From Enterococcus raffinosus (GTDB lineage Bacteria > Bacillota > Bacilli > Lactobacillales > Enterococcaceae), in NCBI RefSeq assembly GCF_018917525.1, contig NZ_JAHLOS010000017.1, forward strand, positions 1 to 64,000: a stretch of 64,000 bases of DNA. The letters are read 5' to 3'. The notes under the pieces are model-generated. The model was not told the origin of the DNA. It saw nothing but the letters and a program-made list of their open reading frames with translations, and did not search any database. This document shows positions 21,073-31,658 of the stretch, piece by piece. Made by a program: the position numbers and the translations under genes. Within the stretch, counting starts at the first letter, position 1. Each line of letters opens with the position of its first letter.

Positions 21073-21375
21073 ATGAGTCAAAACACGAAGTATGAAATCA
21101 CATACATCATTCGTCCGAACATTGATGAAGAAGCAAAAACTGCTTTAGTAGAACGTTTCGATACAATCTTGAAAGATAATGGAGCTGAAATTATCGATTC
21201 AAAAGATTGGGAAAAACGCCGTTTCGCTTACGAAATGAACGGATTCCGTGAAGGCATCTACCATATCGTCAATGCAACTGCGCCAACAACAGCTAGTGCA
21301 GTTAACGAATTCGATCGTCTTGCAAAAATCAATGACGATATTATTCGTCACATGATCGTTAAGATTGAAGAATAA
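21073..21375 (+). CDS. rpsF: 30S ribosomal protein S6
   Basis: 100 residues: [20 protein letters not shown] at the start and [12 protein letters not shown] at the end, with the conserved [18 protein letters not shown] segment. S6 pairs with S18 on the small subunit platform. The ribosome binding site GGGAGGTG precedes ATG. It heads the rpsF-ssb-rpsR operon. Confidence 0.97.
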   Translation: MSQNTKYEITYIIRPNIDEEAKTALVERFDTILKDNGAEIIDSKDWEKRRFAYEMNGFREGIYHIVNATAPTTASAVNEFDRLAKINDDIIRHMIVKIEE

Positions 21376-21376
21376 T

Positions 21377-21392
21377 TGTTTCACGTGAAACA
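21377..21392. other. parS site (perfect palindrome)
   Basis: TGTTTCACGTGAAACA is an exact match to the Firmicutes parS consensus. It occupies the 44-bp space between rpsF and ssb, about 8 kb from the end of dnaA, so ParB can load inside a highly expressed operon. Confidence 0.93.
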
Positions 21393-21419
21393 ATTGACGA
21401 GAAGGGAGCTGGCTTTACT

Positions 21420-21938
21420 TTGATTAATAATGTTGTACTAGTTGGTCGTTTAACAAAGGATCCTGATTTACGCTACACCGCAAATGGTACAGGTGTTGCG
21501 ACGTTTACTTTAGCAGTGAATCGTAATTTTACGAATCAAAGCGGGAATCGCGAAGCAGATTTTATCAATTGTGTGATCTGGCGGAAATCAGCAGAAACTT
21601 TAGCAAATTATGCGCGTAAGGGAACTCTTTTAGGTGTGACTGGCCGTATCCAAACAAGAAATTATGAAAATCAGCAAGGACAACGTGTCTATGTGACAGA
21701 GGTTGTTGCTGAGAACTTCCAATTACTGGAATCTCGTACTGCAAGTGAACAACGTCAACAGAATCCAAGTTCTGGTTCTGATGATAGCTTCCAAGGTCAA
21801 GGCGGGGGAAATAATTTTAACAACAATTATAATCAATCCTCTCAGTCAGCTAAGAACACTATGCCTGACTTCGATCGAGATTCAGATCCATTTAGTGGAT
21901 CCTCTATCGACATTTCAGATGATGATTTACCATTCTAA
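21420..21938 (+). CDS. ssb: Single-stranded DNA-binding protein
   Basis: 172 residues from TTG at 21420 ([20 protein letters not shown]). The OB fold covers about 1-108, with [22 protein letters not shown] Gln/Asn/Gly-rich linker follows, then the acidic tip DISDDDLPF that recruits replication and repair partners. AGGGAG lies 11 bases upstream. It stands between rpsF and rpsR as in most Firmicutes. Confidence 0.97.
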   Translation: MINNVVLVGRLTKDPDLRYTANGTGVATFTLAVNRNFTNQSGNREADFINCVIWRKSAETLANYARKGTLLGVTGRIQTRNYENQQGQRVYVTEVVAENFQLLESRTASEQRQQNPSSGSDDSFQGQGGGNNFNNNYNQSSQSAKNTMPDFDRDSDPFSGSSIDISDDDLPF

Positions 21939-21961
21939 CAATTGAATAGGAGGGAAACGGA

Positions 21962-22195
21962 ATGGCACAACAAAGAAGAGGTCGCAAACGTCGTAAAGTA
22001 GACTATATTGCTGCTAATCATATCGAGTACATCGATTATAAAGATATCGAATTACTTAAACGTTTCATCAGCGAACGTGGTAAAATTTTACCTCGTCGTG
22101 TAACTGGAACAAGCGCTAAAAACCAACGTAAATTAACGATCGCTATTAAACGCGCTCGTATTATGGGCTTATTAGCATTCGTTTCTGAAGAATAA
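21962..22195 (+). CDS. rpsR: 30S ribosomal protein S18
   Basis: 77 residues: [20 protein letters not shown] at the start, followed by [33 protein letters not shown]. The N-terminus lacks the zinc-binding Cys residues found in some S18 paralogues, the usual Lactobacillales form. AGGAGG precedes ATG. Confidence 0.97.
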   Translation: MAQQRRGRKRRKVDYIAANHIEYIDYKDIELLKRFISERGKILPRRVTGTSAKNQRKLTIAIKRARIMGLLAFVSEE

Positions 22196-22205
22196 AATGT
22201 CATTT

Positions 22206-22238
22206 TAAAGAGACTTCGTTTTGGAAGTCTCTTTTTTG
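22206..22238 (+). terminator. Terminator after rpsR
   Basis: AAAGAGACTTC, loop GTTTT, GGAAGTCTCTTTTTT. It abuts the following parS site. Confidence 0.85.
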
Positions 22239-22254
22239 TGTTTCACGTGAAACA
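22239..22254. other. parS site (perfect palindrome)
   Basis: TGTTTCACGTGAAACA again, exact, between the rpsR terminator and gdpP and only 847 bp from the previous perfect copy. Two perfect sites this close should form a strong ParB nucleation centre. Confidence 0.93.
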
Positions 22255-22366
22255 TTCAGGAGAGTCGCCTGTCGAGGAGGATTGTGATAAAATTATACTG
22301 TTAGACTGTTCATTTCTACTTGTTGGGACTTAGAATGAATAGGTAAAATGAATTAGGAGGTTCTAA

Positions 22367-24331
22367 ATGAAAAGGAATCCTAGAATAAAATGGTCCTTTT
22401 TCTTGTTCTGTTTACTACTGATTCAGTTAGCCGCAATTTTCGCATTACCGTTCAATGTTTTGACAGCAGTAATTGTTATATTAATCGATCTTTTACTATG
22501 GGTTTATATGCTTGCTCTGCGTAAACAGACTGAGATTTCCAATCAACAGAAGATTCAGGATGCCTCTAGACATGCTGAAGAGGCGTTAGAGTATGTATCT
22601 GATGACATGCCTGTAGGAATCATTACTTGGGATAATGACAATACCTTCATTTGGTCAAATCCAGCGATTACAGAAAAAATTAAGCATTTAACAAAAGAAG
22701 ATCAGCAAGATATGGTCAATGAATTGCTGCAGCGGGCTGAAAAAGGCAAGAGCATTTATAAAATAGACAATATTCTCTATCATTTTGATTTAAACCAAGA
22801 GAAACACATTGCTTATTTAATTGATATCACAAAGGAATATGCCTTAGAGAATAAAGAAAAACAACAGCAAGCAGTAGTTGGAATTCTTTCCGTAGACAAT
22901 TATGATGATGTAATTGATCGTCGGGATGATAAGGAAATTTCTAATCTGAATTCTTTCATTACAACGATTATTTCTGATTGGATGGATTCCTATCGGATTT
23001 TCTATAAACGAGTAAATGAAGAGCGCTTTTTTCTGTTTGCTCGCTATGATGATTTAGAAAAAATGATCGAGAATAATTTTGATTTGCTAGAGCATATCCG
23101 TGTTTCGGCTGAAAAACAAGACATGTTGATTACTGTCAGCATGGGAATCAGCTATGGCACGGAATCACTGGAAGTTATTGGTGATGAGGCTCAAAATAAT
23201 TTGGATATTGCATTGGTTCGTGGTGGGGATCAAGTGGTGGTTAAAAATGCTGGAGAAGGCCAAAAGCCGGTTTTTTATGGCGGTAACTCTGCAAGTGCTG
23301 CGAAGCGGACACGCGTGCGTTCACGAGCAATGTCAACGGCCTTGAAGAATGTGTTTAATCAAACAGGCAATGTATTTGTAATGGGGCATCGCTTTCCAGA
23401 TATGGACGCGATCGGTTCTGCGTTTGGTGTTGCTTGTTTAGCTCGCTATCATGATAAAAAAGTTCAAATCGTTATTAATGAGGATGAAACAATTCCAGAT
23501 GTAGAACGTTGTTTAACAGAAATTCACAAAAATGGCGAGTTGGAAGGTTTACTGATTTCGCCAGATGCAGCTAAAAAGCAACGCAAAGCTGGTGATTTAT
23601 TGGTAATGGTAGATTACCATCGACCATCATTGTCGATTGATCAGGATTTATATGATCAGTTTGAAAATATCGTCATTATCGATCATCATCGAAGAGGCGA
23701 GGAATTTCCAGAGAAGTCATTGTTAACATATATCGAATCTTCAGCTTCTTCAGCATCGGAGTTAGTTACAGAGCTGATCCAATTTGAGAGTAATGAACGA
23801 CAAAGAATGAGTAAGATGGCTGCGACATTGTTGTTAGCTGGTATTACGGTAGATACTAAGAATTTTGCTGTTCGAACGACGGCTCGAACTTTCGATGTTG
23901 CTAGTTATTTAAAGACTTGTGGAGCGGATGCTTCTTTAGTACAATATCTATTGAGCACCGATATCCAATCCTATTTGGAAATTAGTAAGCTTGTTGGTGA
24001 GAGCGATTATGTTAGAGATGATATCGTTGTCGCTACTGGGACTGATGACCATGAGTATGATAGTGTAACGGCAGCCAAGACCGCGGATACTCTGTTATCA
24101 ATGGTGGATATCAATGCGGCTTTCGTAATTATCAAAAGAACCGATGGCGTAGTTGCTATCAGTGCCAGAAGTTCTGGGACGATTAATGTCCAAACAGTAA
24201 TGGAAGCACTAGGCGGTGGTGGGCATTTTACAAATGCTGCTACTCAATTATCGAATAGTACGATTTCTGAAGCGAAAGAACAATTATTGGATGCCATTAA
24301 TAAACAGTTAACGGAGGGGACAGAAGAATGA
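22367..24331 (+). CDS. gdpP: Cyclic-di-AMP phosphodiesterase GdpP (YybT family)
   Basis: 654 residues. Two transmembrane segments lie at about 10-52, a PAS domain at about 75-155, and a degenerate GGDEF domain at about 165-300 without an intact GGDEF signature. The DHH domain begins near 340 ([33 protein letters not shown]), and DHHA1 ends with [14 protein letters not shown]. It hydrolyses c-di-AMP to pApA; in other Firmicutes its loss raises beta-lactam tolerance. It overlaps rplI by 4 bp (ATGA). AGGAGG lies 8 bases before ATG. Confidence 0.96.
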   Translation: MKRNPRIKWSFFLFCLLLIQLAAIFALPFNVLTAVIVILIDLLLWVYMLALRKQTEISNQQKIQDASRHAEEALEYVSDDMPVGIITWDNDNTFIWSNPAITEKIKHLTKEDQQDMVNELLQRAEKGKSIYKIDNILYHFDLNQEKHIAYLIDITKEYALENKEKQQQAVVGILSVDNYDDVIDRRDDKEISNLNSFITTIISDWMDSYRIFYKRVNEERFFLFARYDDLEKMIENNFDLLEHIRVSAEKQDMLITVSMGISYGTESLEVIGDEAQNNLDIALVRGGDQVVVKNAGEGQKPVFYGGNSASAAKRTRVRSRAMSTALKNVFNQTGNVFVMGHRFPDMDAIGSAFGVACLARYHDKKVQIVINEDETIPDVERCLTEIHKNGELEGLLISPDAAKKQRKAGDLLVMVDYHRPSLSIDQDLYDQFENIVIIDHHRRGEEFPEKSLLTYIESSASSASELVTELIQFESNERQRMSKMAATLLLAGITVDTKNFAVRTTARTFDVASYLKTCGADASLVQYLLSTDIQSYLEISKLVGESDYVRDDIVVATGTDDHEYDSVTAAKTADTLLSMVDINAAFVIIKRTDGVVAISARSSGTINVQTVMEALGGGGHFTNAATQLSNSTISEAKEQLLDAINKQLTEGTEE

Positions 24332-24780
24332 AAGTAATTTTTTTACAAGATGTTAAAGGCAAAGGTAAAAAGGGCGATATCAAGGAAGTCCCAACAGGAT
24401 ACGCACAAAATTATTTATTAAAGAATAACCTAGCAAAAGAAGCGACTAAAAGCAGTATCTCTGAATTAAGTGGGCAAAAGAAGGCTCAGGATAAAAAGGC
24501 GGCAGAAGTTTTAGCTGAAGCAAAAAAATTGGCGGACTTTTTAGCAAAAGAAGAAACGGTGGTAGAAATCAAAGCTAAGGGCGGCGAAGATGGGCGCTTG
24601 TTTGGCTCGATTCCTTCTAAACAAATCGCTGAGGGTTTGAAAAAACAATATGATTTGAAAATTGATAAACGCAAGATCGAATTGGAGAATCCGATTCGGA
24701 CTTTGGGCTATACGAAAGTTCCGGTAAAACTTCATACAGAGGTTGAAGGAATCATTAAAGTACATGTAGTGGAAGAATAA
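24328..24780 (+). CDS. rplI: 50S ribosomal protein L9
   Basis: 150 residues. It begins [20 protein letters not shown] with the N-terminal signature V..GYA.NYL. A long central helix (about 45-75) and a C-terminal domain with [19 protein letters not shown] follow. It is translationally coupled to gdpP through a 4-bp overlap, the usual Firmicutes arrangement. Confidence 0.97.
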   Translation: MKVIFLQDVKGKGKKGDIKEVPTGYAQNYLLKNNLAKEATKSSISELSGQKKAQDKKAAEVLAEAKKLADFLAKEETVVEIKAKGGEDGRLFGSIPSKQIAEGLKKQYDLKIDKRKIELENPIRTLGYTKVPVKLHTEVEGIIKVHVVEE

Positions 24781-24804
24781 GCTATTTAAAGGGAATAATG
24801 ACAA

Positions 24805-24852
24805 GAGAGTATGGGAGTTCTTGAAATTAAGAGGATCTCTCATACTCTTTGT
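24805..24852 (+). terminator. Terminator-like hairpin after rplI
   Basis: AGAGTATGGGAG pairs imperfectly with CTCTCATACTCT, followed by a short T-rich run (TTTGTTGT). The U-tract is weak and a new promoter follows at once, so it may only partly terminate. Confidence 0.5.
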
Positions 24853-24880
24853 TGTATTTAGTGAGCAGATTTTGTAAAAT
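24852..24880 (+). promoter_or_regulatory. Candidate promoter of dnaB
   Basis: TTGTAT (24852-24857) and TAAAAT (24875-24880), 17-base spacer, 28 bases before the dnaB start. Confidence 0.55.
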
Positions 24881-24908
24881 AGATGGACGAAGAGGAGCGT
24901 AAACAGAC

Positions 24909-26270
24909 ATGAGCGAAATGTTACAAGATCGTGTGCCACCCCAAAGTATTGAAGCCGAACAAGCGACTTTAGGCTCTATTTTTTTGGAGACTGATGCTTT
25001 GATTACGGCCATGGAGTACATAGTTCCAGAAGACTTTTATCGTCGCGGTCATCAACTGATTTTTCGAGCAATGATTCAACTGAACGATCGCAATGAAGCA
25101 ATCGATGTAGTGACGGTCAAAGAATTACTAGAACAACAAAACCAGCTGGAAGATGCTGGCGGTTTAAGTTACTTATCTGAACTTGCTTTGAGCGTTCCGA
25201 CAGCGGCTAACGTAGGCTATTACGCCAAAATCGTGGAAGAAAAGTCTCTATTGCGAAATCTGATTCAAACGGCTACGAACATCGTGACCGAAGGCTTTGA
25301 GCAAGGAGACGACGTACAGACGATTTTAGATGCTGCCGAACGTAATATCATGGAAGTATCAGAACGACGCAATAAGAGCGGTTTTTTGACCATCAGTGAG
25401 GTCTTGAATACGGCGATTGAAAATATCGACCAATTGGCTAGAAATGATGAAGAAATTACTGGTTTGCCAACGGGCTATGCGGCATTAGATAAAATGACTG
25501 CCGGCCTGCAATCAGAGGAATTGATCATCTTAGCCGCTCGTCCGGCGGTAGGTAAAACAGCTTTTGCTTTGAATATTGCCCAAAATGTTGGAACCAAAAC
25601 TGATAAATCAGTCGCTATTTTCAGTTTGGAAATGGGGGCTGAATCCTTAGTAAACCGGATGCTGTGTGCAGAAGGATCAATTGAAGCGAGTCACTTACGA
25701 ACGGGGCAGTTGTCTGAAGAAGAATGGCAAAACCTGATCGTTGCAATGGGAAGCCTGTCTCGTGCGAATATCTTTATTGATGATACTCCCGGAATCAAAG
25801 TGTCTGAGATTCGAGCAAAATGTCACAAATTAGCCAAGGAAAAAGGAAATCTTGGCTTGATCCTAATTGACTATCTGCAATTGATCGAAGGGACTGGACG
25901 AGAAAATCGCCAACAAGAGGTTTCTGAAATTTCACGACAATTGAAAAAATTAGCAAAAGAGTTAAAAGTACCAATCATTGCTTTGTCACAGCTTTCTCGT
26001 GGAGTTGAACAACGGCAAGACAAGCGTCCGGTGTTGAGTGATATCCGTGAATCAGGATCAATCGAGCAAGATGCTGATATTGTCGCCTTCTTATATCGTG
26101 ATGATTATTATGATCGTGAAGGTGAAGAAGAGGAAGAATCACTAGCCAACCGTAACGTGATCGAAGTAATTATTGAGAAAAACCGGAGCGGGGCACGAGG
26201 AACCGTAGAACTGCTCTTTATTAAGGAATACAATAAATTCTCTTCCTTGTCACCGAGAGAAGATTTCTAG
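24909..26270 (+). CDS. dnaB: Replicative DNA helicase DnaB (DnaC in Bacillus)
   Basis: 453 residues. The N-terminal domain starts RVPPQSIEAEQATLGSIFLE; the RecA-like domain has Walker A ARPAVGKT at 210-217, Walker B LGLILIDYLQLIEG, and ALSQLSRGVEQR, SDIRESGSIEQDAD and EVIIEKNRSGARG. No intein is present. It is the hexameric fork helicase. Its position between rplI and purA is the standard Firmicutes order. Confidence 0.97.
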   Translation: MSEMLQDRVPPQSIEAEQATLGSIFLETDALITAMEYIVPEDFYRRGHQLIFRAMIQLNDRNEAIDVVTVKELLEQQNQLEDAGGLSYLSELALSVPTAANVGYYAKIVEEKSLLRNLIQTATNIVTEGFEQGDDVQTILDAAERNIMEVSERRNKSGFLTISEVLNTAIENIDQLARNDEEITGLPTGYAALDKMTAGLQSEELIILAARPAVGKTAFALNIAQNVGTKTDKSVAIFSLEMGAESLVNRMLCAEGSIEASHLRTGQLSEEEWQNLIVAMGSLSRANIFIDDTPGIKVSEIRAKCHKLAKEKGNLGLILIDYLQLIEGTGRENRQQEVSEISRQLKKLAKELKVPIIALSQLSRGVEQRQDKRPVLSDIRESGSIEQDADIVAFLYRDDYYDREGEEEEESLANRNVIEVIIEKNRSGARGTVELLFIKEYNKFSSLSPREDF

Positions 26271-26297
26271 CGCAGGTCTTGAACTTGCGCTTTTTTG
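26270..26297 (+). terminator. Terminator after dnaB
   Basis: GCGCAGGT, loop CTTG, AACTTGCGC and then TTTTTT, starting at the dnaB stop codon. Confidence 0.75.
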
Positions 26298-26309
26298 CGA
26301 GTTTTTTTT

Positions 26310-26404
26310 AGTATTCGAAATTTGTATTGATTTTATGATTATTGAAAAATAATGTTCGTGATTTACCGTGTTTTTATAATCTTTATTTTTTAATATTCGA
26401 ATTT
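26310..26404 (+). promoter_or_regulatory. Candidate PurR-type boxes upstream of purA
   Basis: Three TTCG-centred motifs lie upstream of the promoter: TATTCGAAATTT (26312-26323), AATGTTCGTGATT (26351-26363) and AATATTCGAATTT (26392-26404). The last two each fit the reverse of the PurBox AWWWCCGAACWWT at 11 of 13 positions. A PurR gene is not in the window, so this rests on pattern and position only. Confidence 0.35.
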
Positions 26405-26407
26405 TCA

Positions 26408-26436
26408 TTGAAGTATAGCGCTATTCTTGTTACAAT
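26408..26436 (+). promoter_or_regulatory. Sigma-A promoter of purA
   Basis: TTGAAG (26408-26413) and TACAAT (26431-26436) with a 17-base spacer, 36 bases before the start codon. Confidence 0.75.
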
Positions 26437-26472
26437 GGTTCAGGATTAAATAAAATAAAATGAGGTGTTCAG

Positions 26473-27765
26473 ATGTCATCTGTAGTAGTTGTAGGGACGC
26501 AGTGGGGCGATGAAGGTAAAGGAAAGATCACAGATTTTTTAAGTGAGAATGCGGAAGTCATTGCTCGTTACCAAGGTGGAGACAATGCAGGTCATACAAT
26601 CAAATTTGACAATGAAACATATAAATTACACTTGATTCCTTCTGGGATTTTCTACAAAGAAAAAATCAGCGTTATTGGAAATGGTGTGGTAGTCAATCCG
26701 AAGTCATTGGTTACGGAGTTGGCGTACTTACATGAACGCGGCGTCACGACGGATAACTTACGTATCTCTGATCGCGCACATGTCATCTTGCCATACCATA
26801 TCAAGTTGGACCAATTGCAGGAAGATGCAAAGGGTGAAAATAAAATCGGTACGACCATCAAAGGGATCGGACCTGCTTACATGGATAAGGCAGCTCGTGT
26901 CGGTATTCGCGTGGCTGATTTATTGGATAAAGAAATTTTTGAAGAACGCTTGATGATCAACTTGGAAGAAAAGAATCGTCAATTCGTCAAAATGTTTGAT
27001 GACGAGGCGATGAGCTTTGATGATATTTTTGAAGAGTATTATGAATATGGTCAACAAATTAAACAATATGTAACGGATACATCCGTGATCTTAAACGATG
27101 CGTTGGATCAAGGTAAACGTGTCCTATTTGAAGGCGCGCAAGGTGTGATGCTGGATATTGATCAAGGAACTTATCCATTTGTTACCTCTTCTAATCCGGT
27201 TGCCGGCGGTGTCACGATCGGTAGCGGTGTTGGACCATCTAAGATCGATAAAGTCGTAGGGGTATGTAAAGCTTATACGTCACGCGTTGGTGATGGACCT
27301 TTCCCAACGGAACTATTTGATGAAGTAGGCGATCAGATCCGCGAAGTTGGTCGTGAATATGGAACAACAACTGGCCGTCCACGTCGGGTTGGCTGGTTTG
27401 ACTCTGTAGTTATGCGTCACTCAAAACGCGTTTCTGGGATTACCAATCTATCTTTGAACTCAATCGATGTGTTGAGCGGATTGGAAACGGTCAAGATTTG
27501 TACGGCTTATGAGCTAGATGGAGAATTGATTTATCATTATCCAGCAAGCTTGAAGGAATTAAATCGCTGCAAACCAGTCTATGAAGAACTACCTGGTTGG
27601 AGTGAAGATATTACTGGCTGTCGGGATCTAGCAGACTTGCCAGAAAATGCTCGGAACTATGTTCGTCGTGTTTCAGAGCTTGTCGGTGTACGTATTTCTA
27701 CGTTCTCTGTAGGACCAGATCGGACACAAACGAATATTATGGAAAGTGTTTGGGCGCAAATCTAA
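26473..27765 (+). CDS. purA: Adenylosuccinate synthetase
   Basis: 430 residues. [11 protein letters not shown] near 8-18 is the P-loop and catalytic signature, with NAGHT at 38-42 and the IMP-binding region [22 protein letters not shown]. The C-terminus holds [14 protein letters not shown] and [10 protein letters not shown]. It joins IMP and aspartate with GTP to make adenylosuccinate. It has its own promoter and terminator context and no gene partner. Confidence 0.97.
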   Translation: MSSVVVVGTQWGDEGKGKITDFLSENAEVIARYQGGDNAGHTIKFDNETYKLHLIPSGIFYKEKISVIGNGVVVNPKSLVTELAYLHERGVTTDNLRISDRAHVILPYHIKLDQLQEDAKGENKIGTTIKGIGPAYMDKAARVGIRVADLLDKEIFEERLMINLEEKNRQFVKMFDDEAMSFDDIFEEYYEYGQQIKQYVTDTSVILNDALDQGKRVLFEGAQGVMLDIDQGTYPFVTSSNPVAGGVTIGSGVGPSKIDKVVGVCKAYTSRVGDGPFPTELFDEVGDQIREVGREYGTTTGRPRRVGWFDSVVMRHSKRVSGITNLSLNSIDVLSGLETVKICTAYELDGELIYHYPASLKELNRCKPVYEELPGWSEDITGCRDLADLPENARNYVRRVSELVGVRISTFSVGPDRTQTNIMESVWAQI

Positions 27766-27839
27766 CTTATTGTGAGACAAGCAACCAATTATCTAGTAAA
27801 ATGGATTTACTACTAAGCGGGTGTTTGGAGGATTTTAAA

Positions 27840-28706
27840 ATGTATCAGATTCTGACAGATTCATGTTGCGATGTGCCTTATGAAATACTAGAAGAAAACA
27901 ACGTGGATTTTATTTCAATGTATGTTTCAATAGATGGAACAGAGTTCGCTGATGACTTGGGCCGCAGTTTTAAGATCGATGATTTTTATCAACGAATCAA
28001 AGATGGCGCGATGCCCACAACGTCACAAGTAAATGTTGGTCGTTATGTAGAATTTTTCCGCGGCTATGCGGAGAAAAATATTCCAATTTTATATATCTGC
28101 TTTTCTTCTGGAATGAGCGGTTCGTATCAAAGTGCGATGCAGGCTGTTGAGCTCTTAAAAGAAGACCTACCAGATGCGGAAGTCTACGTAGTGGATTCCT
28201 TAGCGGCAAGTGGCGGTGAAGGACTAATGGTCTATGAGGCTGCTCAGAAGCAACAAGCTGGAATGTCACTAAAAGACTTGCATCAGTGGTTGGAAGAAAA
28301 TAAGTTAACCTATCATCATTGGGTGACGGTTGATGATTTAAATCACTTACAACGTGGCGGACGCATCTCAAAAACCAGTGCTGCAATTGGTGGGTTAATG
28401 AATATCAAGCCAATCATCACAGTGGATGTAGAGGGCAAGTTACAAAATGTTGAAAAAATTCGCGGACGTAAAAAAGCGTTGCAGCTAGTCGCCGATAAAA
28501 TTAGTGCGGCAACGACAGATCCAGCGAATCAAACAATCTTTATCACAACCAGCGCTGACCAAGAAGGCGCAGAAGAAGTAAAACGTCATTTAGAGGAAAG
28601 TATTCAACCGAAAGAGGTTCGAATCTTTCCATTAGGGACAACAATCGCCAGTCATACGGGGCTTGGCTGTATCGCAGTCTTTACTCGCGGCGAAAAACGA
28701 ACTTAA
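27840..28706 (+). CDS. DegV family fatty-acid-binding protein
   Basis: 288 residues from ATG at 27840, with GGAGG 9 bases upstream. It begins MYQILTDSCCDVPYEILEEN and carries the DegV patterns PTTSQVNVGRYVEFF, LYICFSSGMSGSYQSA, VVDSLAASGGEGL and GGRISKTSA. DegV (FakB-like) proteins bind fatty acids and, with FakA, feed exogenous acyl chains to phospholipid synthesis; which lipid this one binds cannot be told. An earlier in-frame TTG inside the purA end has no ribosome binding site. Confidence 0.88.
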   Translation: MYQILTDSCCDVPYEILEENNVDFISMYVSIDGTEFADDLGRSFKIDDFYQRIKDGAMPTTSQVNVGRYVEFFRGYAEKNIPILYICFSSGMSGSYQSAMQAVELLKEDLPDAEVYVVDSLAASGGEGLMVYEAAQKQQAGMSLKDLHQWLEENKLTYHHWVTVDDLNHLQRGGRISKTSAAIGGLMNIKPIITVDVEGKLQNVEKIRGRKKALQLVADKISAATTDPANQTIFITTSADQEGAEEVKRHLEESIQPKEVRIFPLGTTIASHTGLGCIAVFTRGEKRT

Positions 28707-28713
28707 ATTAATG

Positions 28714-28751
28714 AAAAACGAGGAAATCTATCAGATTTCCTCGTTTTTTTT
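28714..28751. terminator. Terminator after degV
   Basis: AACGAGGAAATCT, loop ATC, AGATTTCCTCGTT followed by an eight-T run: an exact 13-bp stem. Confidence 0.88.
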
Positions 28752-28754
28752 GCG

Positions 28755-28903
28755 AGTTATGCTTTTCTCAGTTTAGTAAACATGAGTAGATAATCATTTC
28801 TTTTTGGGAATATAAAGGACAGGTAGTTTAGCAGAATCGTGAGCGTACGAAACTCCCCAGAATTTTTACGTCAGAAAAATTCTCCCTTACTTGTGAGCTA
28901 GCT
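28755..28903. repeat. Dispersed intergenic repeat, copy A
   Basis: About 150 bp between degV and the end of mleR. Conserved marks are GCTTTTCTCAGTTTAGTAAA near the left, GTTTAGC in the middle, GCGTACGAA at 28843-28851 and GAGCTAGCT at 28895-28903. Between the last two lies the hairpin GAATTTTT / AAAAATTC (28860-28882). Related copies are at 51143-51297 and 57838-57944. The right end overlaps the mleR stop codon by two bases. Confidence 0.65.
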
Positions 28904-29795
28904 ACTGCTCTCTTTGTTGACTGAAGTCGCGGATTAATTCGATTAATTGCCCACGAATCGTTGAATCTAAAATTTGTTCCCGCTGAACCAATGAAATCAT
29001 AAACGTTGGCTGTGGTTCGTCAGTAATCGGGATCATCACTAAATGGTCGTCAGATGAAACCGCCAATTCAGCTAGAAAGCCGATACCAATCTGTTCGCGG
29101 ATCATGCCTTTCAAAATATTTAAGTTGCTATTTTGATAGATGATTTGCGGTTCGAAATGCGCCTGCTGCGCCATTTTTTTAAAGGCTGTCGGATGAACGT
29201 AATGCTCATTCAATAGCACAAAAGGTTCGTCCTTCAGCTCAGAGAAGGTTACCTCTTTGCGTTTAGCTAAAGGGTGGTTCGGGCTGACAACGATCATAAA
29301 TCTTTTTTCGATCAATAGTTCACTGGTCAGTTCATCGTCACGAATCGGTTGTGTTGATCCTAGAAGGGCAAGATCAATTTTCCCGCGGCGCAATAATCCA
29401 TAAAGATCCCGAGAACCGCCATCGACTAAGTGAATGTGTTGCATCAAATTATTTTTGAAAAGATAGGAAGAAAGCTTTGGGAAATAAAAATTCCCGATGA
29501 TCGGCGGCAAGCCAAAATCTAAGGTTTCTTCCTTCAAACGATCAATCTCGGTAACAGCGATCGTAATCTCTTTTAAAATATTTGAAATGTGACGGGATAA
29601 GATCAGCCCAGATTGGGTGATAATCAGTTGCTTGTGCGATTGGTCACGATAGACGAGTTCAGCTCCTAATTCATCTTCTAATCGTTTCACTGCGTAAGTA
29701 ATGGTTGGTTGACTGACATGAAAGGCATTTGCAACCTTTGTAAAACTCTTTTCGCGTACTAAGCGTTGGAAATATTCTAGGTCTTTAAAGTTCAT
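28902..29795 (-). CDS. mleR: LysR family regulator of malolactic fermentation (MleR-like)
   Basis: 297 residues. The N-terminal winged helix is MNFKDLEYFQRLVREKSFTK followed by ANAFHVSQPTITYAVKRLEDELG, and the C-terminal half is a LysR substrate-binding domain. It is divergent from the malolactic enzyme gene, the arrangement known for mleR in lactic acid bacteria, where it activates in response to L-malate. The symbol is assigned by family and context. The gene ends in the dispersed repeat, not in an obvious terminator of its own. Confidence 0.85.
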   Translation of the reverse strand: MNFKDLEYFQRLVREKSFTKVANAFHVSQPTITYAVKRLEDELGAELVYRDQSHKQLIITQSGLILSRHISNILKEITIAVTEIDRLKEETLDFGLPPIIGNFYFPKLSSYLFKNNLMQHIHLVDGGSRDLYGLLRRGKIDLALLGSTQPIRDDELTSELLIEKRFMIVVSPNHPLAKRKEVTFSELKDEPFVLLNEHYVHPTAFKKMAQQAHFEPQIIYQNSNLNILKGMIREQIGIGFLAELAVSSDDHLVMIPITDEPQPTFMISLVQREQILDSTIRGQLIELIRDFSQQREQ

Positions 29796-29918
29796 AATAA
29801 TCTCCTCTTGTGAAATTAGACTATCATATAAATAAAATTTATTCTAAGCTTTTGTTTTGACTATAGTTTATCAAAGCGTGTATCGTCCTAACTGTAAACA
29901 ACTAAGGGGGAAACACAA
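29796..29918. promoter_or_regulatory. Divergent mleR-mleS control region
   Basis: The dyad AATAAAATTTATT (29831-29843) lies midway and fits the T-N11-A type of LysR site. A possible mleS -35 TTGACT (29857-29862) has a weak -10 (TATCGT at 29881), as expected for an activator-dependent promoter. The mleS ribosome binding site is AGGGGG. Confidence 0.45.
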
Positions 29919-31559
29919 ATGAGAGGAAACGAAATTTTAAATAACCCATTTTTAAATAAAGGAACGGCTTTTACAAAAGAAGAACGGCAACAATTTGGCT
30001 TGACCGGAATGTTGCCATCTAAAGTTCAAACTTTGGAAGAACAAGCGGAACAAACGTACGGTCAATATCAAAGCAAAACCACAAATTTAGAAAAGCGTCT
30101 ATTTTTGATGGAAATATTCAATACTAATCGGACTCTCTTCTATAAATTGATGGGTCAGCATGTTGTTGAGTTTATGCCGATCGTTTATGATCCAACCGTG
30201 GCTGATTCAATCGAACAATATAACGAATTGTTTGTTGAACCGCAAGATGCAGCATTCTTGTCGATTGATGATCCTGAAAGTATCAAAGATAGTTTGAAAA
30301 ACGCTGCGAATGGTCGTGATATTCGCTTGATCGTAGTGACAGATGCAGAGGGAATCTTAGGAATTGGCGACTGGGGCGTGAACGGAGTAGACATCGCCAT
30401 CGGCAAATTGATGGTCTACACTGCTGCGGCAGGGATCAATCCGACCCAAGTGTTGCCAGTCTCGATTGATGCGGGGACCAATAATCAAGAATTGTTAAGC
30501 GACCCAATGTATCTAGGGAATAAACATGAACGTGTTTATGGCGATAACTATTATGAAATGATTGATCAATTCGTAGAAGCGGTTGAAGAATTATTTCCTG
30601 AAGTATTGCTGCACTGGGAAGATTTTGGTCGTTCGAATGCCGCAACTATTTTGGAAAAATACCAAGATAAGATTACGACCTTCAATGATGATATTCAAGG
30701 GACAGGGATCGTTGTTTTAGCCGGTGTTTTAGGCGCTTTAAACATTTCGCAAGAGGAACTGACGAAACAAACAGTTATGACCTTTGGTGCTGGAACAGCT
30801 GGTGTTGGAATCGCCAACCAATTGTTAGATGAAATGAAACGTCAAGGGTTATCAGAAGAAGAAGCTCGTAAACATTTTTACATGGTAGACAAACAAGGGG
30901 TGCTATTTGAAGACACAGAGGACTTAACCTCTGGTCAAAAAGACTTTGTTCGTCAACGCAGCGAATTTTCAAACGCGGACGAATTAACGAATTTGACCGC
31001 AGCTGTTAAAGCCATTCATCCTACGATCATTATTGGGACTTCCACACAACCGGGAGCCTTTACTGAGGAAATCGTGCGAGAAATAGCAGCTAACACCGAA
31101 CGGCCAATCATTTTCCCATTGTCTAATCCTACGAAATTAGCAGAAGCGACAGCTGAAGATCTAATTAAATGGACGGATGGTAAGGCGTTGATCGGGACAG
31201 GAATTCCAGCTGCTGACGTGAAGTACAACGGCGTGACGTATCAAATCGGTCAAGCAAATAATGCCTTGATGTATCCAGGTCTAGGTCTAGGTATCATTGC
31301 TTCTACTGCAACTCGCGTCAATGGCGAAATGTTGTCACAAGCGAGCCATGCTTTAGGTGGAATTGTTGATACAAGCAAACTAGGTGCAGCAGTATTGCCG
31401 CCAGTTTCAAAATTAACGGAATTTTCTCAAACGATTGCTGAAGTTGTTGTGAAAAGTGTCGTAGATCAACAATTGAATAAAGAAGAGATTACAGATATCA
31501 AACAAGCAGTCGAAGAGATGAAATGGTACCCAGAATATCAACCGCTTGACGTTGAATAA
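29919..31559 (+). CDS. mleS: Malolactic enzyme (NAD-dependent, malic enzyme family)
   Basis: 546 residues. It begins [20 protein letters not shown], has the malic-enzyme N-domain, the metal site region [31 protein letters not shown], and the Rossmann segment [16 protein letters not shown]. Malolactic and malic enzymes are homologous; the malolactic assignment comes from length, the N-terminal sequence and the mleR-mleS-transporter layout. It converts L-malate to L-lactate and CO2, consuming a proton. Confidence 0.9.
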   Translation: MRGNEILNNPFLNKGTAFTKEERQQFGLTGMLPSKVQTLEEQAEQTYGQYQSKTTNLEKRLFLMEIFNTNRTLFYKLMGQHVVEFMPIVYDPTVADSIEQYNELFVEPQDAAFLSIDDPESIKDSLKNAANGRDIRLIVVTDAEGILGIGDWGVNGVDIAIGKLMVYTAAAGINPTQVLPVSIDAGTNNQELLSDPMYLGNKHERVYGDNYYEMIDQFVEAVEELFPEVLLHWEDFGRSNAATILEKYQDKITTFNDDIQGTGIVVLAGVLGALNISQEELTKQTVMTFGAGTAGVGIANQLLDEMKRQGLSEEEARKHFYMVDKQGVLFEDTEDLTSGQKDFVRQRSEFSNADELTNLTAAVKAIHPTIIIGTSTQPGAFTEEIVREIAANTERPIIFPLSNPTKLAEATAEDLIKWTDGKALIGTGIPAADVKYNGVTYQIGQANNALMYPGLGLGIIASTATRVNGEMLSQASHALGGIVDTSKLGAAVLPPVSKLTEFSQTIAEVVVKSVVDQQLNKEEITDIKQAVEEMKWYPEYQPLDVE

Positions 31560-31585
31560 GTGAGTAATGAATAAGAGCTGTTCTG

Positions 31586-31611
31586 CGTGTTTCCTTTGAG
31601 TAGGAAACACG
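31586..31611 (+). other. Hairpin between mleS and the malate transporter gene
   Basis: CGTGTTTCCT, loop TTGAGT, AGGAAACACG: an exact 10-bp stem with no T-run behind it. It probably protects or processes mRNA between the two genes instead of terminating transcription. Confidence 0.55.
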
Positions 31612-31658
31612 TGGGAGAGCAATAGATTGAATTTTAATAAGAGAAAGAAGGAAGAAAG

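Noticed and set aside
31586-31620. CACGTG within AAACACGTGGGAG after mleS as a parS site
   Set aside because: Only the central six bases match; the arms belong to a different perfect hairpin (CGTGTTTCCT/AGGAAACACG).
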